Of a stretch of DNA of 64,000 nt, positions 37,201-43,619 are shown piece by piece. The position numbers were made by a program, and so were the translations under genes. The stretch comes from Aurelia coerulea (taxonomy: Eukaryota > Cnidaria > Scyphozoa > Semaeostomeae > Ulmaridae), in contig CM076943.1 in the NCBI GenBank assembly GCA_039566865.1, positions 47,328,124 through 47,392,123 on the forward strand, in the 5' to 3' direction. Within the stretch, counting starts at the first letter, position 1. Every line of letters begins with the position of its first letter. Under the pieces are notes generated by a model, which saw nothing but the letters and a program-made list of their open reading frames with translations, searched no databases and had not been told where the DNA came from.

Positions 37201-38087
37201 TTTGGTGTGCAAGTGCCATACTCTGAACACCTGATCTTGTGTGTACAAGCCATAACAAGGCAGTAGTGGTGTGTGCATGTGCCAAGCCAGTCTGCAGAGT
37301 ATGGCACTTTTCGACGAGATCTCCGGTGTGCAAGCAAGGAGAAATTTCTTTTGTTCTATATTGTTTATTTTGAATAGCCTATTGAAATCTCAGGTGAGCA
37401 AGTGCCATACTCTGCATACGGGGTGCCAAGTCTGTGATTGATTCCGTTGTTTCTAAGTTTTCAAAAGAACAAAGGATCTATCGGTGTGTACATCAATTTT
37501 TTGATGAAAAATCTTGTGTGTGCAGTTGCCATGCTCTTCTGCATGCATGCATGCATGCGGTTGCCATGCTCTCGGGGTGGCACAATTTCCTTCAATTTGA
37601 GTAGAACCTGGTATCCTGAGATTCCGTACCGGTACTAATAAAGCCCCCCCCCCCCACAACAACACACAACAACACAACATTTGCCACCCGCCGCCTTTTG
37701 CTAACTGCAACTAAAACTCTTGCAACTAATAAACTGCACTCTAGCCAAATTTCCTTACAATTTCATCCTATCCTGAAAGTCATACTTTATTGCCGCTTAT
37801 TCTGTGCCGCAAAAAGGCTAATTACTCCAAAGGAGATCATTTTTTGATACCTCAACATTATAGAGTTCATCTTCTTCGTCGCTTCCATCTTCTTCGGAGT
37901 CCCCTCCTTCTTCTTGCTCTTCATTTCTTATCTCTTGCTGTTCAAGTAGGCCTGCAGCTTTTTCAAGATGTTCAGCGAACTTGTCTTCGTCTGATTCCAC
38001 ACCGTTGACTGAAACTGGCCGCCTTGATTTTGGTAATAAAGCATATGTTTTCACCTTGTTCGAGAAATGTTGTGCTGTGGCGGCCAT
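13431..38087 (-). CDS. HELB: DNA helicase B (HELB) orthologue, 8 exons, 1,773 aa
   Basis: This is a superfamily 1B (RecD-like) 5'-to-3' DNA helicase. In vertebrates HELB acts in the nucleus on RPA-coated single-stranded DNA, helps recovery from replication stress and limits end resection. I joined eight exons by GT-AG sites: 37851-38087, 33993-34458, 31993-32567, 26082-26250, 22598-22924, 20567-21450, 17015-17187 and 13431-15921. They total 5,322 nt, exactly 1,774 codons with the stop, and phases match at all seven junctions. Motifs in order: Walker A GPGGCGKT (451-458), TAPTGRAA (about 581-588), Walker B LLICDECS (635-642), [11 protein letters not shown] (667-677), NHRAESQLI (about 705), [11 protein letters not shown] across exons 6/7 (about 879-889) and YTAITRGKR (909-917, R914 the likely arginine finger). 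No helicase motif is missing. The N-terminus also aligns with vertebrate HELB as I remember it. The oddity is the acidic repeat tail of about 830 residues, which makes the protein much longer than vertebrate HELB. The exon model is inferred without transcripts. Confidence 0.93.
13761..15776 (-). repeat. Coding tandem repeats, acidic SDDEF/SID/LSPEK motif
   Basis: Within HELB exon 8, an 18-20-residue motif recurs with irregular spacing of about 30-110 residues. The consensus is D/E-S-D-D/E-E-hydrophobic-hydrophobic-x-S-I/M-D-E/D-x-hydrophobic-L-S-P-E/G-K. The copies near residues 1277 and 1335 are nearly identical, including SPEKSK, which suggests recent duplication. The copies near 1136 and 1194 are degenerate. 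Confidence 0.85.
15922..17014 (-). other. HELB intron 7
   Basis: GT-AG intron of 1,093 bp. More than half is one mariner-like TIR element (16078-16680). The remainder is AT-rich with no further coding signal. Confidence 0.85.
16078..16680. mobile_element. Mariner-like TIR element (subfamily A)
   Basis: The ends CCGGGTATCCCAAAAAAATG and its imperfect inverse (ggacacccgg at the right) are each flanked by TA, the target duplication of Tc1/mariner elements. The roughly 600-bp interior is non-coding and itself palindromic: the segment around GTTAACTTGAACATAGATAC recurs inverted. A sister copy lies at 33330-33932. Confidence 0.8.
17015..17187 (-). CDS. HELB: HELB exon 7 (motif VI)
   Basis: Encodes residues 887-943 plus two bases. 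It starts [12 protein letters not shown], completing the Q-GSE signature begun in exon 6, and contains [11 protein letters not shown], the motif VI with the likely arginine finger R914. The acceptor is TTTTTTAG and the donor AG|GTAACC. The exon ends [10 protein letters not shown], a basic stretch also seen at this point in vertebrate HELB, where the conserved helicase region stops. Confidence 0.95.
17247..17873. repeat. Inverted-repeat element between 38-bp direct repeats
   Basis: The segment starting CTAGGTGAATACA occurs at 17247-17284 and again at 17836-17873 with two or three mismatches. Between them the ends form an inverted repeat, ACTTATGACGATGAGTC against its near-complement ending at 17835. 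The direct repeats are too long for a usual target duplication. Confidence 0.6.
18144..18279. repeat. Short palindromic element
   Basis: The arms ACTAAACGGTTTTG and AACAGGAAAATATAAAGCCC recur inverted before 18279, with a loop of about 40 bp. It is non-coding and probably a miniature TIR element. Confidence 0.65.
18335..19082. mobile_element. Mariner-like TIR element (subfamily B)
   Basis: The ends CAGGGTGTCCCGTAAAATTT and the inverse ending taggacacccgg are flanked by TA on both sides. The interior of about 750 bp has no transposase ORF. The interior arms are imperfect inverted copies of each other. Confidence 0.75.
19560..20555. mobile_element. Truncated TIR element (subfamily C) with nested insertion
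   Basis: The sequence resembles 1-293 and 31270-31840, sharing CTCCCAAGAGGATA and GGAGAAAATCCCTCATAATT, and ends at 20555 in a CCGG next to TA. A second element splits it: AATCGGCTAAGGTTTGTTTA at 19774 and its inverse ending near 20319 bound about 545 bp of non-coding sequence. The left boundary of the outer copy is unclear. Confidence 0.6.
20567..21450 (-). CDS. HELB: HELB exon 6 (Walker B to motif V)
   Basis: Encodes residues 592-886 and holds most of the second half of the RecA-like core: Walker B ICDECS (D639, E640), [45 protein letters not shown], and the start of motif V, ARTIHTYQ. The acceptor is CTCTGTTAG; translation begins by completing a Gly codon split with exon 5. The donor CAG|GTGATA is phase 0. 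A TIR element begins only about 10 bp into the next intron. Confidence 0.95.
21451..22597 (-). other. HELB intron 5
   Basis: GT-AG intron of 1,147 bp. It holds one mariner-like TIR element (21975-22575) whose end lies only 22 bp inside the donor. The rest, 21451-21974, shows no coding signal. Confidence 0.85.
21975..22575. mobile_element. Mariner-like TIR element (subfamily D)
   Basis: The ends CCGGGTGCCCCAAAATGATG and the inverse ending tttggacacccgg are flanked by TA. The arms (about 250 bp each, for example CGATTTTGTTATGTCGAAAA) are imperfect inverted copies around a short AT-rich centre near 22270. It is non-coding. Confidence 0.8.
22598..22924 (-). CDS. HELB: HELB exon 5 (acidic insert and motif Ia)
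   Basis: Encodes residues 483-591 plus one base, entered after TGCCTGTTTAG and leaving at GTAAGG, both phase 1. It ends in the motif [14 protein letters not shown]. Before it lies an acidic, aromatic-bearing stretch ([20 protein letters not shown], about 520-539) in the same place as the acidic RPA-binding motif described in human HELB, between Walker A and motif Ia. That it binds RPA here is inference from position and composition. Confidence 0.92.
22925..26081 (-). other. HELB intron 4
   Basis: GT-AG intron of 3,157 bp. It contains a TIR element (23722-24702) and, at 25005-25200, a dispersed repeat also present at 7735-7920 (both start near AGACTGATTACAAGTTC). A direct duplication of a short phrase (CTTCAGAGCAACTCAAACTA) lies near 23150-23210. 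No other coding evidence was seen. Confidence 0.8.
23722..24702. mobile_element. Mariner-like TIR element (subfamily E)
   Basis: The ends CCGGGTGTCCCAAAAAAACG and the inverse ending ttttggacacccgg are flanked by TA. Near both ends AACTTGAAGATAGATACCTT appears in opposite orientation. At about 980 bp it is the longest member here, yet it has no transposase ORF. Confidence 0.8.
26082..26250 (-). CDS. HELB: HELB exon 4 (Walker A)
   Basis: Encodes residues 427-482 plus one base. DRDQLTAAE is a Q-motif-like entry, followed by a hydrophobic strand PVVVMS and the P-loop GPGGCGKT (K457, T458), the ATP phosphate-binding loop. A long pyrimidine tract ending in CAG precedes the exon, and the donor is GTATGT. 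There is no initiating Met, so it is not an independent ORF. Confidence 0.95.
26369..26963. mobile_element. Mariner-like TIR element (subfamily F)
   Basis: The ends CAGGGTGTTCCAAAAAAACT and the inverse near 26963 are flanked by TA. The arms repeat inverted, including GACTGAAACCAGCG and CTTCAGATATTCAATTAAA-like segments. A related copy without a clear left end lies at about 34640-35136. It is non-coding. Confidence 0.75.
27085..27577 (-). mobile_element. tRNA-derived SINE interrupted by a TIR element
   Basis: On the minus strand, 27577-27540 reads as a tRNA 5' half with an A box (TGGCTCAGTGGTAGCACG). The 3' half with a B-box-like GGTTTGAGCCC lies at about 27122-27108. A separate element (27150-27539) separates them. 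The joined halves resemble a tRNA head, but the spacing and poor cloverleaf fit argue for a SINE rather than a working tRNA gene. Confidence 0.55.
27150..27539. mobile_element. Small TIR element inside the SINE
   Basis: The ends GGGGTGAAGCTACCCAA and CTTGGGTAGCTTCACCCC are perfect inverse complements over about 15 bp. The interior has several CTTGGGTA/TTTTGGGTA phrases and no ORF of interest. It has split the tRNA-like head of the SINE. Confidence 0.7.
28012..28294. mobile_element. Truncated TIR element (subfamily G)
   Basis: The right part matches the right half of the complete copy at 39196-39798, ending GTTTATTTTGGCGCACCCGG next to TA. No left end is found nearby, so it is truncated. Confidence 0.65.
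28666..28800. repeat. (TAA)n microsatellite, 5' flank of the R4-like LINE
   Basis: Two runs of AAT/TAA trinucleotides (about 28666-28705 and 28746-28800) surround a short GATAATGATAATGGAAATG stretch. The run ends exactly where LINE sequence begins. Confidence 0.9.
28801..31160 (+). mobile_element. R4/Dong-like non-LTR retrotransposon, 5'-truncated
   Basis: This element carries a reverse transcriptase followed by a CCHC motif and a restriction-like endonuclease, the layout of R2/R4-type LINEs. It lies between TAA-repeat tracts on both sides (28666-28800 and about 31158-31224). Dong, of the R4 clade, is known to insert into TAA repeats, so the flanks look like its target. Coding sequence begins right at the 5' repeat with no room for the usual N-terminal DNA-binding region, so the copy is 5'-truncated. 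It is antisense inside HELB intron 3. Confidence 0.85.
28803..31057 (+). pseudogene. R4/Dong-like LINE polyprotein, one frameshift
   Basis: Two reading frames together make one protein. The first (to 30122) has RT motifs: [13 protein letters not shown] (catalytic Asp), [13 protein letters not shown] and FMDD (the YxDD equivalent). The second (30161-31057) has a C-x2-C-x7-H-x5-C motif starting at CRMC and then RPDIVV...[11 protein letters not shown], the PD-(D/E)xK-type restriction-like endonuclease signature. Frame 1 stops at GGVD*, but the next frame continues [15 protein letters not shown] from the same place, so one base was lost in or near a G run at about 30110. Apart from that and the 5' truncation it is intact, which suggests recent insertion. 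Functions come from family knowledge; the frameshift is read directly. Confidence 0.85.
31158..31224. repeat. (TAA)n microsatellite, 3' flank of the R4-like LINE
   Basis: About 22 uninterrupted TAA units follow the LINE 3' end (AAAGCAGAAAATA). With the 5' tract this forms the presumed target repeat. Confidence 0.9.
31270..31840. mobile_element. Truncated mariner-like TIR element (subfamily C)
   Basis: The left end CCGGGTGAGTCAGAAAAAAG follows a TA. The interior matches the repeat at 1-293 and 20330-20555. The right terminal repeat is missing, with homology ending near 31840, about 150 bp before HELB exon 3. Confidence 0.7.
31993..32567 (-). CDS. HELB: HELB exon 3 (N-terminal helical domain)
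   Basis: Encodes residues 235-426. The acceptor is CTCCATAG, entered in phase 1, and the donor GTATGT leaves phase 0. It contains ENPWDLGY, then [15 protein letters not shown], which matches the vertebrate HELB 'EDGHTYV' stretch just before the helicase core. Vertebrate HELB has a long low-complexity linker before Walker A; here exon 3 (KTAVYEE) joins almost directly to [12 protein letters not shown], so the linker is nearly absent. Confidence 0.9.
32693..32728. repeat. (TTGA)n microsatellite
   Basis: About eight TTGA/GATT units with one shortened unit in the middle. Confidence 0.9.
33007..33090. mobile_element. 84-bp foldback element with 10-bp target duplication
   Basis: TAGCCTGCGTGCAGACTTTA and its near-inverse ending CTGCACACAGCT form a hairpin around CACTGCGAA/TTCGCAGTG. 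AGCATTTCTG is present on both sides (32997-33006 and 33091-33100), a probable target-site duplication. Related phrases (CTGCGTGCAGACTCTAC) occur near 1700, 21890 and 49930. Confidence 0.7.
33330..33932. mobile_element. Mariner-like TIR element (subfamily A)
   Basis: The ends CCAGGTGTCCCATGAAGAAG and the inverse ending tgggacacccag are flanked by TA. It matches the copy at 16078-16680 along most of its length, including GTTGGTATTGGTGCTTTGAG. It is non-coding. Confidence 0.75.
33993..34458 (-). CDS. HELB: HELB exon 2 (N-terminal domain)
   Basis: Encodes residues 80-234 plus one base. It begins [13 protein letters not shown] after a TCTTCCAAG acceptor and ends phase 1 at a GTAAAG donor. The stretch around [18 protein letters not shown] matches the vertebrate HELB segment holding a paired-tryptophan 'WW' motif, and the following [10 protein letters not shown] matches its 'ALFLKECEV' segment. 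This region is N-terminal to the ATPase core; its biochemical role is not readable from sequence. Confidence 0.88.
34640..35136. mobile_element. TIR element remnant (subfamily F)
   Basis: The sequence matches 26369-26963 (for example GACTGAAACCAGCGGTCGG and CAAACGGGGCATAATTTTTT) and ends TTTTTTTTGGGACACCCC at 35136. The left terminal repeat is not recognisable. Confidence 0.65.
35166..36634. repeat. Long foldback element, about 1.5 kb
   Basis: The left arm starting TAATTAATGCCAAAAAATGA returns inverted at the right end (CATTTTTCACATTAATTACA). Paired segments include AGCCTGAGGTATATCAAGAC, CAAATCGGACAATTTAGTGC and GGCGAATTTTTCACGAAGG, so arms of at least 550 bp surround a centre of about 350 bp near 35900. 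Arm divergence looks moderate. ORFs inside are by-products of the repeat and encode nothing recognisable. Confidence 0.8.
37097..37418. repeat. Two direct copies of a segment of about 130 bp
   Basis: The segment starting TCTGCAGAGTATGGCACTTT occurs at 37097-37226 and 37291-37418, both ending in a phrase that includes GCAAGTGCCATACTCTG. Fragments of the same phrase lie at about 62420-62460. It is non-coding. Confidence 0.75.
37851..38087 (-). CDS. HELB: HELB exon 1 (start codon)
   Basis: Encodes residues 1-79. The ATG at 38087 opens the frame ([11 protein letters not shown]) and is the first in-frame Met below a CpG-rich, E2F-bearing upstream region. The second half is strongly acidic ([17 protein letters not shown]), as is the vertebrate HELB N-terminus. 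The exon ends with GAG before a GTATCA donor, phase 0, which fits exon 2. Confidence 0.85.
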
Positions 38088-38120
38088 CTTGTCACTAGCA
38101 GTGGCCGTTGCTCATTTTCA

Positions 38121-38154
38121 TTTCGCGCTTTCGCGACTTGCACTTTTTCGCGCC
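38121..38154. promoter_or_regulatory. Two E2F-like sites upstream of HELB
   Basis: TTTCGCGC at 38121-38128 and TTTCGCGCC at 38146-38154 match the E2F/DP consensus TTTSSCGC. They lie 34-67 bp upstream of the HELB ATG in a short CpG-rich patch, and a CCAAT box is at 38178-38182. E2F control of a replication helicase would be natural (inference). No TATA box is evident at a suitable distance. Confidence 0.5.
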
Positions 38155-38197
38155 CTTCTATTCAATTAGAAACGAGGCCAATATTCCAACCCAGGGC

Positions 38198-38282
38198 CTT
38201 TTGTCATATTGGGACAAGGGACTTCGGACTTGAATCGGGGGTCGGAGGAAAAAGCTTTTCGTTCCGTCCCAATATGACAAAA
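38198..38282. repeat. Short palindrome near the HELB promoter
   Basis: TTGTCATATTGGGAC (left) and GTCCCAATATGACAA (right) are perfect inverse repeats about 50 bp apart. A related element lies at 57323-57410. Confidence 0.7.
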
Positions 38283-39195
38283 TGTCGGGGACTAGGTTGC
38301 CAATATCCGTCACTGCTTCCAGAGCAGGCTAATTTGCAATATAATACAATTCAAAGTCTATGAAAAGAATGTAAAAATGAAATTAACTTTAAGAAAACTT
38401 GGAATGCCACATTTGCTGCAGAGAGACTTGAAAATTTGATCGCATTTTTTTTCAAAATTAGCGACGATAAATTGATGGAAAGAGATTAGATTTTTGGTGG
38501 CCTTATTGGTAAATGTATCTGCCCCTTTATTACGGTGACAGAGACTGATTTAATGCCGATTACTGAAATTCTGCCGCGGCTGGAGGTAGGCACATTGGCT
38601 TTCTTGGAAACTAATAGCTTTAAACTCGTCAATGATTTTCGAAAATCACACAAACAAATATGTTGGTGTTGTTTCTGGACATAATTCACGTAACATGTGA
38701 AATTTTGAAAGCTATATCTTGTTTGTATGTAGCGTTTCTGATAAATTCTTGAACATAGGCTAATTGTCGAACGAATGAAATTCGATGCAACACCGATCCC
38801 TGATGAGATATTAACCAAATGCAAAAAAAATATGGAGTGGGGTTTGTAGAATCGATTCGTGGTAAAACCAGCTCTGTATCTTTATTGCTCGAATATGAAT
38901 TTTTATTTTCGTGAAAGTACTCAAAAAGTTGTCTCAAAAACCATATTTTCAGTCATTTAATCGGAATACGGCGATGTCATTGGCTAATAAGCGTGAAATT
39001 GGAAGATTTGTGGGTTTTCCTGTGCCCTTATTGAAAGATTTGACTCGTATGCTTTCTCGGGGAGGGTGCCAATTTCATCTCTCTTTCTAGATTGTTCCAT
39101 TTCACACTGCGGTAAGAAAATGCCTCATAGCTATTGATTGTTTTTAGTAGCGGTATGCTAAGATCAAGTTAGTTATACATTCTGCTAAAAATCTA
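38283..39195. other. No confirmed gene
   Basis: Two overlapping minus-strand ORFs (38486-38824 and 38686-38937) are open but match no family I recognise and have no splice support. The sequence is otherwise unremarkable. Confidence 0.4.
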
Positions 39196-39798
39196 CCGGG
39201 TGCGCCAAAATAAACTATGCACGTTTGGCAGGCCACAATAAATCGTACACAGGTCCGATTTTGGAAATTTATGACTTAATCATTAGCAGAAAGCCTGCAT
39301 TAGATACTGGGATTTTTGCAAATTTTTTCATTTTCTGTTTATAGAGCTAGAAGCGAGTTTCCTAAAATGTTAGTTTTCGAAAAACACTGAAAATGATAAA
39401 AAACATCGATCAAGTTTTCCAAAGAATCGACATGAATGGGCAAAGAGAGAACTTGTTCGTGGTGATTTTGGATTTAAAAATCGACCAATTGTAATCTGCT
39501 GTAAGAGAATTCATACTAAACCCCCAAATCCCCCTGAAAACGTTTTCTCTTTGTTCATTCATGTTGAATCTTTCAAAATTTGATCGACGTTTTTTGATCG
39601 TTTTCAATGTTTTCGAAAACGAACATTTTAAGAAACTCGTTTCTGGCTCTAAAAACTGACGACGGAAAAATTTGCAAAATGTCCTAGAACCTAATTCAAG
39701 CTTTCTGCTAACGATTAAGTCATAAATCTTCAAAATCGGTTCAGTGTATGATTTATTGTGGCCTGCCAAACGTGCATAGTTTATTTTGGCGCACCCGG
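39196..39798. mobile_element. Complete TIR element (subfamily G)
   Basis: CCGGGTGCGCCAAAATAAAC at the left and the inverse ending GTTTATTTTGGCGCACCCGG at the right, with TA on both sides. The arms are imperfect inverted copies (CATGAATGGGCAAAGAGAG against CTCTTTGTTCATTCATG). A truncated relative is at 28012-28294. Confidence 0.8.
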
Positions 39799-40255
39799 TA
39801 CAATACATATTTACATAATTACTATGCTTATAAGCTAATCTAATCTACTACTGGGCCTACTGGGACAAGACCACGGGGAGCAAAAACTATGTCTACCCAC
39901 GTGCACATTTAGATAAAGAAACAATCCAAAAAAGACATAAAAACTACACGTAACTACAACAAACAAAGATAGTTATATGACTTGCAACCGAGTTTTAGAT
40001 TTCGAATCAAACCGACCAGCTTTATGGATAAAACAGACAAGAGAGTTAGCAAGCAGTATATCTCAATTTTTTTATATATTCAATATAGGTGCTTAAGACT
40101 ATACTTACAAATTACTTAACTACATAACTAAGATGATAACCCGGGAAGCAAGAACCCATGACTATCCCAGGGTCATGACATAAAACACTAAACTAAATTA
40201 CATCTAACTTTACAATTACGAAAAGCTACATATAAACGATGAACGATGGTTACTT
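39799..40255 (-). mobile_element. LINE 3'-UTR fragments
   Basis: 39799-40065 matches the 3' tail of the LINE at 43655 (shared phrases AAGACCACGGGGAGCAA and ACTATGTCTACCCACGTG). 40090-40200 is another, more diverged copy of the same tail. Confidence 0.7.
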
Positions 40256-40260
40256 AGACT

Positions 40261-40405
40261 GATTACATTTCGTCGTAAATTTCGCTCGTTTTCATTTTGA
40301 CTTTAACCTTTCGCTGTTTGAGCGAGCTGTTACATTCAATAATTTGGTGAAATAACTCTACTCAATAGATAAAATTGCTAGCGAAAACTAGGGACGAAAT
40401 GTAAT
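40261..40405. mobile_element. 145-bp TIR element
   Basis: GATTACATTTCGTCGTAAAT and the inverse GGACGAAATGTAAT bound an AT-rich interior. It is non-coding. Confidence 0.6.
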
Positions 40406-40429
40406 AAGTTTAATGTTTACTTAAAAAAA

Positions 40430-40990
40430 CAGACAAAACGAAAATGGAAACAAAAATGAAAGGACTTTGTGGCTGCTTTGTGCTATCTTAAACAAACCGA
40501 CGTGTATCTCTATTGATACCATCGGGAAAATCGTTACCACCATGCAATAAAATCTGCATAAGAAATTCGTTCAAAAGATTGGTATGTCCAAGTGGTCGTG
40601 ATAAAAGCAGAAACTCCAGCGAGAAGATCTCTATCTACATGGTACTTCAAAATAAGGGCAGAGCAACAAAAAGCGTGCTCAAGTATTCTCAATGCCATCT
40701 TTGGTAGTGCACATTGGGCTTAAAGTATTCCTGAAATTGTATTTGAATTTTTGCTTCAATTTAATTTACTGAGACCAACCCTGAGTTGGGTAAGATATGA
40801 AAATCCTGTCGGATCATGTATCTGAAAGAAATATTTTGGGAGGGGGCAAATTTTGGATGGCAGCTTTGTTTTTAAAGCAGGAATAAAAGTTTTAAAAGAT
40901 CAATCTCTGATGAGCGCAGAAACTGTTCTCTGTCACTCGAATAATTTATGAACAATTTTCTCAAGAAGTCTGGGGCAACCGAATTCAGAG
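40430..40990 (-). mobile_element. LINE C-terminal fragment, decayed
   Basis: It matches the LINE at 43930-44330 (CATCGGGAAAATCGTTACCA, ATGTCCAAGTGGTCGTGAT), with small insertions and deletions breaking the frame. It is 5'-truncated. Confidence 0.75.
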
Positions 40991-41370
40991 ATTTGTAAGT
41001 TAGCATGGTGGATTTTTTTCTTACAAGATCACTGCTAGTTGACCTGCCGAGATTCTTAATTAGCAGAACAGCAGAAGCATCGTATGGGCTTTTTGTTGCA
41101 ATTCTTGCAGCTCTATTTTTGAATTTTTGCAGGACCTTGATTTTTCATTCACTAAAGCACCCCCAAACAGAGCAACAGAACTCAAAAGGGGCTAAAAAGT
41201 TCCTCTTCATATTTTGTTGAGTACGTCAGGTGGAACATATCTCTTGGAATACTTAATAAGTCCAAGGGCTCGATTAGCCTTGGTCTTGATGTATCGATGT
41301 TTGACTGATGTCTATCTTGAACATCTAAACCATTCTGTGTTGGTAATCATTTCAATTTTCTGATCAACTA

Positions 41371-41757
41371 CACTCATTTTTTTATAAGAAACTAAGGTCC
41401 GGCGCTGGTAGGCAGTTTCTCAAATCTTTGGGCCATTTTGCTACCACAAGTTTCTTACGTGTTTCTTATATTTTTATTGTCGGAAGTTTAGAGTTGACTT
41501 TGTCTTGTCTAAAGGGCTCCCAAATTACTTAATAAAAACTCAAAACGAGTAATTAACATGATTCGCACTCAAAATAATGTCCAAACAGTTGCTTTAACTG
41601 CACAATGTCAAAATAGTTTTGAGTGTGATAGGAAAATTAGAACTGAAAAATGCAGAAGTTTCTTAGCTTTTTTCAATTCAGGTAGGGTTGTTTCTTAGCT
41701 TTCGAAAAATTGAGCCTACCGTTTCTTATAAGCGGTTTCTTATAAAAAAAATGAGTG
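41371..41757. mobile_element. TA-flanked TIR element (TTATAAGAAAC family)
   Basis: CACTCATTTTTTTATAAGAA at the left and TTTCTTATAAAAAAAATGAG at the right are inverse repeats with TA outside both. A second copy is at 42458-42878. Confidence 0.75.
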
Positions 41758-41959
41758 TATTGAAAAGATTTTTTTTTGAGGCGTTTGGACAAGAACCTTA
41801 TAATAAGCGACTGCGTTTTCACAAAGTTCAATCAGAGAAACTTTGTTTGCATGTAAAACTGCTGGATTTGGCTTGGGCTTCAGAACTCAAAACTTGCCAA
41901 CTCCATCCAATGTTTAGGGCTGTCGACTTCCCTAGGGAGCCCTGGTGATTTATAAAGCT

Positions 41960-42190
41960 GGCAGGCCACAACCATACATAGCCTGCGCAGGCTAAACCAT
42001 ACATTGGTTTGGAAAGCGGAAAATTTCTTCCATCTGATGATATGACTTAGTTTCTCATTAAGAAAAACAAGTTTTTTTCAGAGATGCCAATTTAGAATTA
42101 ACAGAAAGGCAATAAATACGGAGTAAATGCCTATAATTTTTCCTTTTGAAAATTCTCATTAGAGCACCACCTGAAACTGGAATCAAAGGA
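41960..42190. repeat. Fragment of the TTAA mosaic repeat
   Basis: It shares GGAAAGCGGAAAATTTCT, ATGACTTAGTTTCTCATTAA and AATTTTTCCTTTTG with copies at 47790-48070, 49590-49990 and 55560-55870. Confidence 0.65.
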
Positions 42191-42457
42191 CCTTAGAAGT
42201 GACGCACGGGCAATGATTTTTATTGTGAAATTTTCCAAATTATACCATGAGAATGCTAAGGAAGATCAGTGCAATTTTATTGCACCTTCCTCGAAATATG
42301 AGTAAATATGCTGTAATGTTACGTTACAGAATGCAGTCTGAGGAAACAACCATCAAAAATTGGCGTGCAGGAAATGTTTAGTCTTTGCTTGAAGATTTTT
42401 CAGTGGAGAACAAACAATCTAATTAAACACACAAGCAAACAAATTAATCACGAAATA

Positions 42458-42878
42458 CACGTTTTTTTATTATAAGAAACTTGGATCAGCACTTAGTACT
42501 AAAAGTTTCTTAATTTCGCATGAAAATTTCGGTGTTTTAGTAGTAAAAGTTTCTTAATTAGTTTCTTATTTTTTTGGGCCTAAAATTGCGGTATTGTTCG
42601 AAGTTGAGCCTTCTTCTCGAGAAAGGGCTTCCATTTTGCATTGACATTGTCATCAAGAAGAAGCCATGCACATCAAGGCAAAAATTTACCAATTTTGCAG
42701 TTAAAAGTCAAGAAAAGACGAAGGCACCTTTGTTAGAGAGACATAGAATAAGAGAGACATACAGATATAACGTTTTAGAGTTTCTTAACTGTTCTTGAGC
42801 GTAGTACTAGAGTTTCTTAAATTTTTGGTCATCGTAGTACTAGTTTCTTATAAACCAGTTTCTTATAAAAAAAACGTG
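42458..42878. mobile_element. TA-flanked TIR element (TTATAAGAAAC family)
   Basis: CACGTTTTTTTATTATAAGA and the inverse TTTCTTATAAAAAAAACGTG are flanked by TA. The interior carries several further TTTCTTA phrases. It is non-coding. Confidence 0.75.
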
Positions 42879-43615
42879 TAATCCGTTTTCAGCATGATTA
42901 AACAGTGCTATTGTTAATAAGAAACTCTTTTCAAGAATTCAACTAAGAACTAAACCAGTAAGAACCTCGACTGAGAACTTGGATATTGCTCAAGAAACTT
43001 GTTTATTTTGTCTGAGAAGGTAATTCGCATACTGGCGCTGTATTCTGGTAAAACTCACGAAATGCTTGGGAAGTTACCTATCAATGAATACAACGAACAT
43101 TTAAGAAGGATGCGGAGAAACTGCAAAAACCTTTGGTACCCATGATCTGCTAATTTCAACTGTTTACTGAAAGCTAAAAGAGACTTTCAGTACTGGATGG
43201 GAAAATTTATTGGTTTCTTGAAAACTCTTCGATTGTTGTTCTACTTGACTGATCAGCTGCCTAAAAGTTCTTAGAAAACTAACAATAATCTTGAAAAAAT
43301 GCTAACAAAGAGCTTTTTGAAATAATTTTGATGGGAACGTCATTGAACTAATTACTGCACTCATTTTGTTGGAGAAGTTTCCCTTAGCAACCAATCTCAT
43401 TCTGTGAAATGGTGCATCAACACAGGCGAGCAACAATCCCGGACAAAACTCATGAGACAAGCATGTAAAAACACATATATATTTATCTCAATGCCCCCCC
43501 TCCCCCATTCTCAATGTTGGTTTGGAATCAAAGGTCCAAAATGAGAAGTACAGTCACTAATGTCCACAAAAAACAACATTGAGTTGGGGGGCGGGGGGGA
43601 AATTGCACTTTTTTG
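42879..43615. other. No gene seen
   Basis: AT-rich sequence with homopolymer and C-rich patches (43495-43506). No credible ORF. Confidence 0.5.
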
Positions 43616-43619
43616 GTCG

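Larger units (their letters stand above)
34459..37850 (-). other. HELB intron 1
   Basis: GT-AG intron of 3,392 bp. It holds a subfamily F TIR element remnant (about 34640-35136), a foldback of about 1.5 kb (35166-36634), duplicated segments at 37097-37226/37291-37418, and a short GCAT repeat (37541-37558). Confidence 0.85.

Noticed and set aside
38486..38937. Overlapping minus-strand ORFs upstream of HELB
   Set aside because: Two frames overlap with no domain or splice support.
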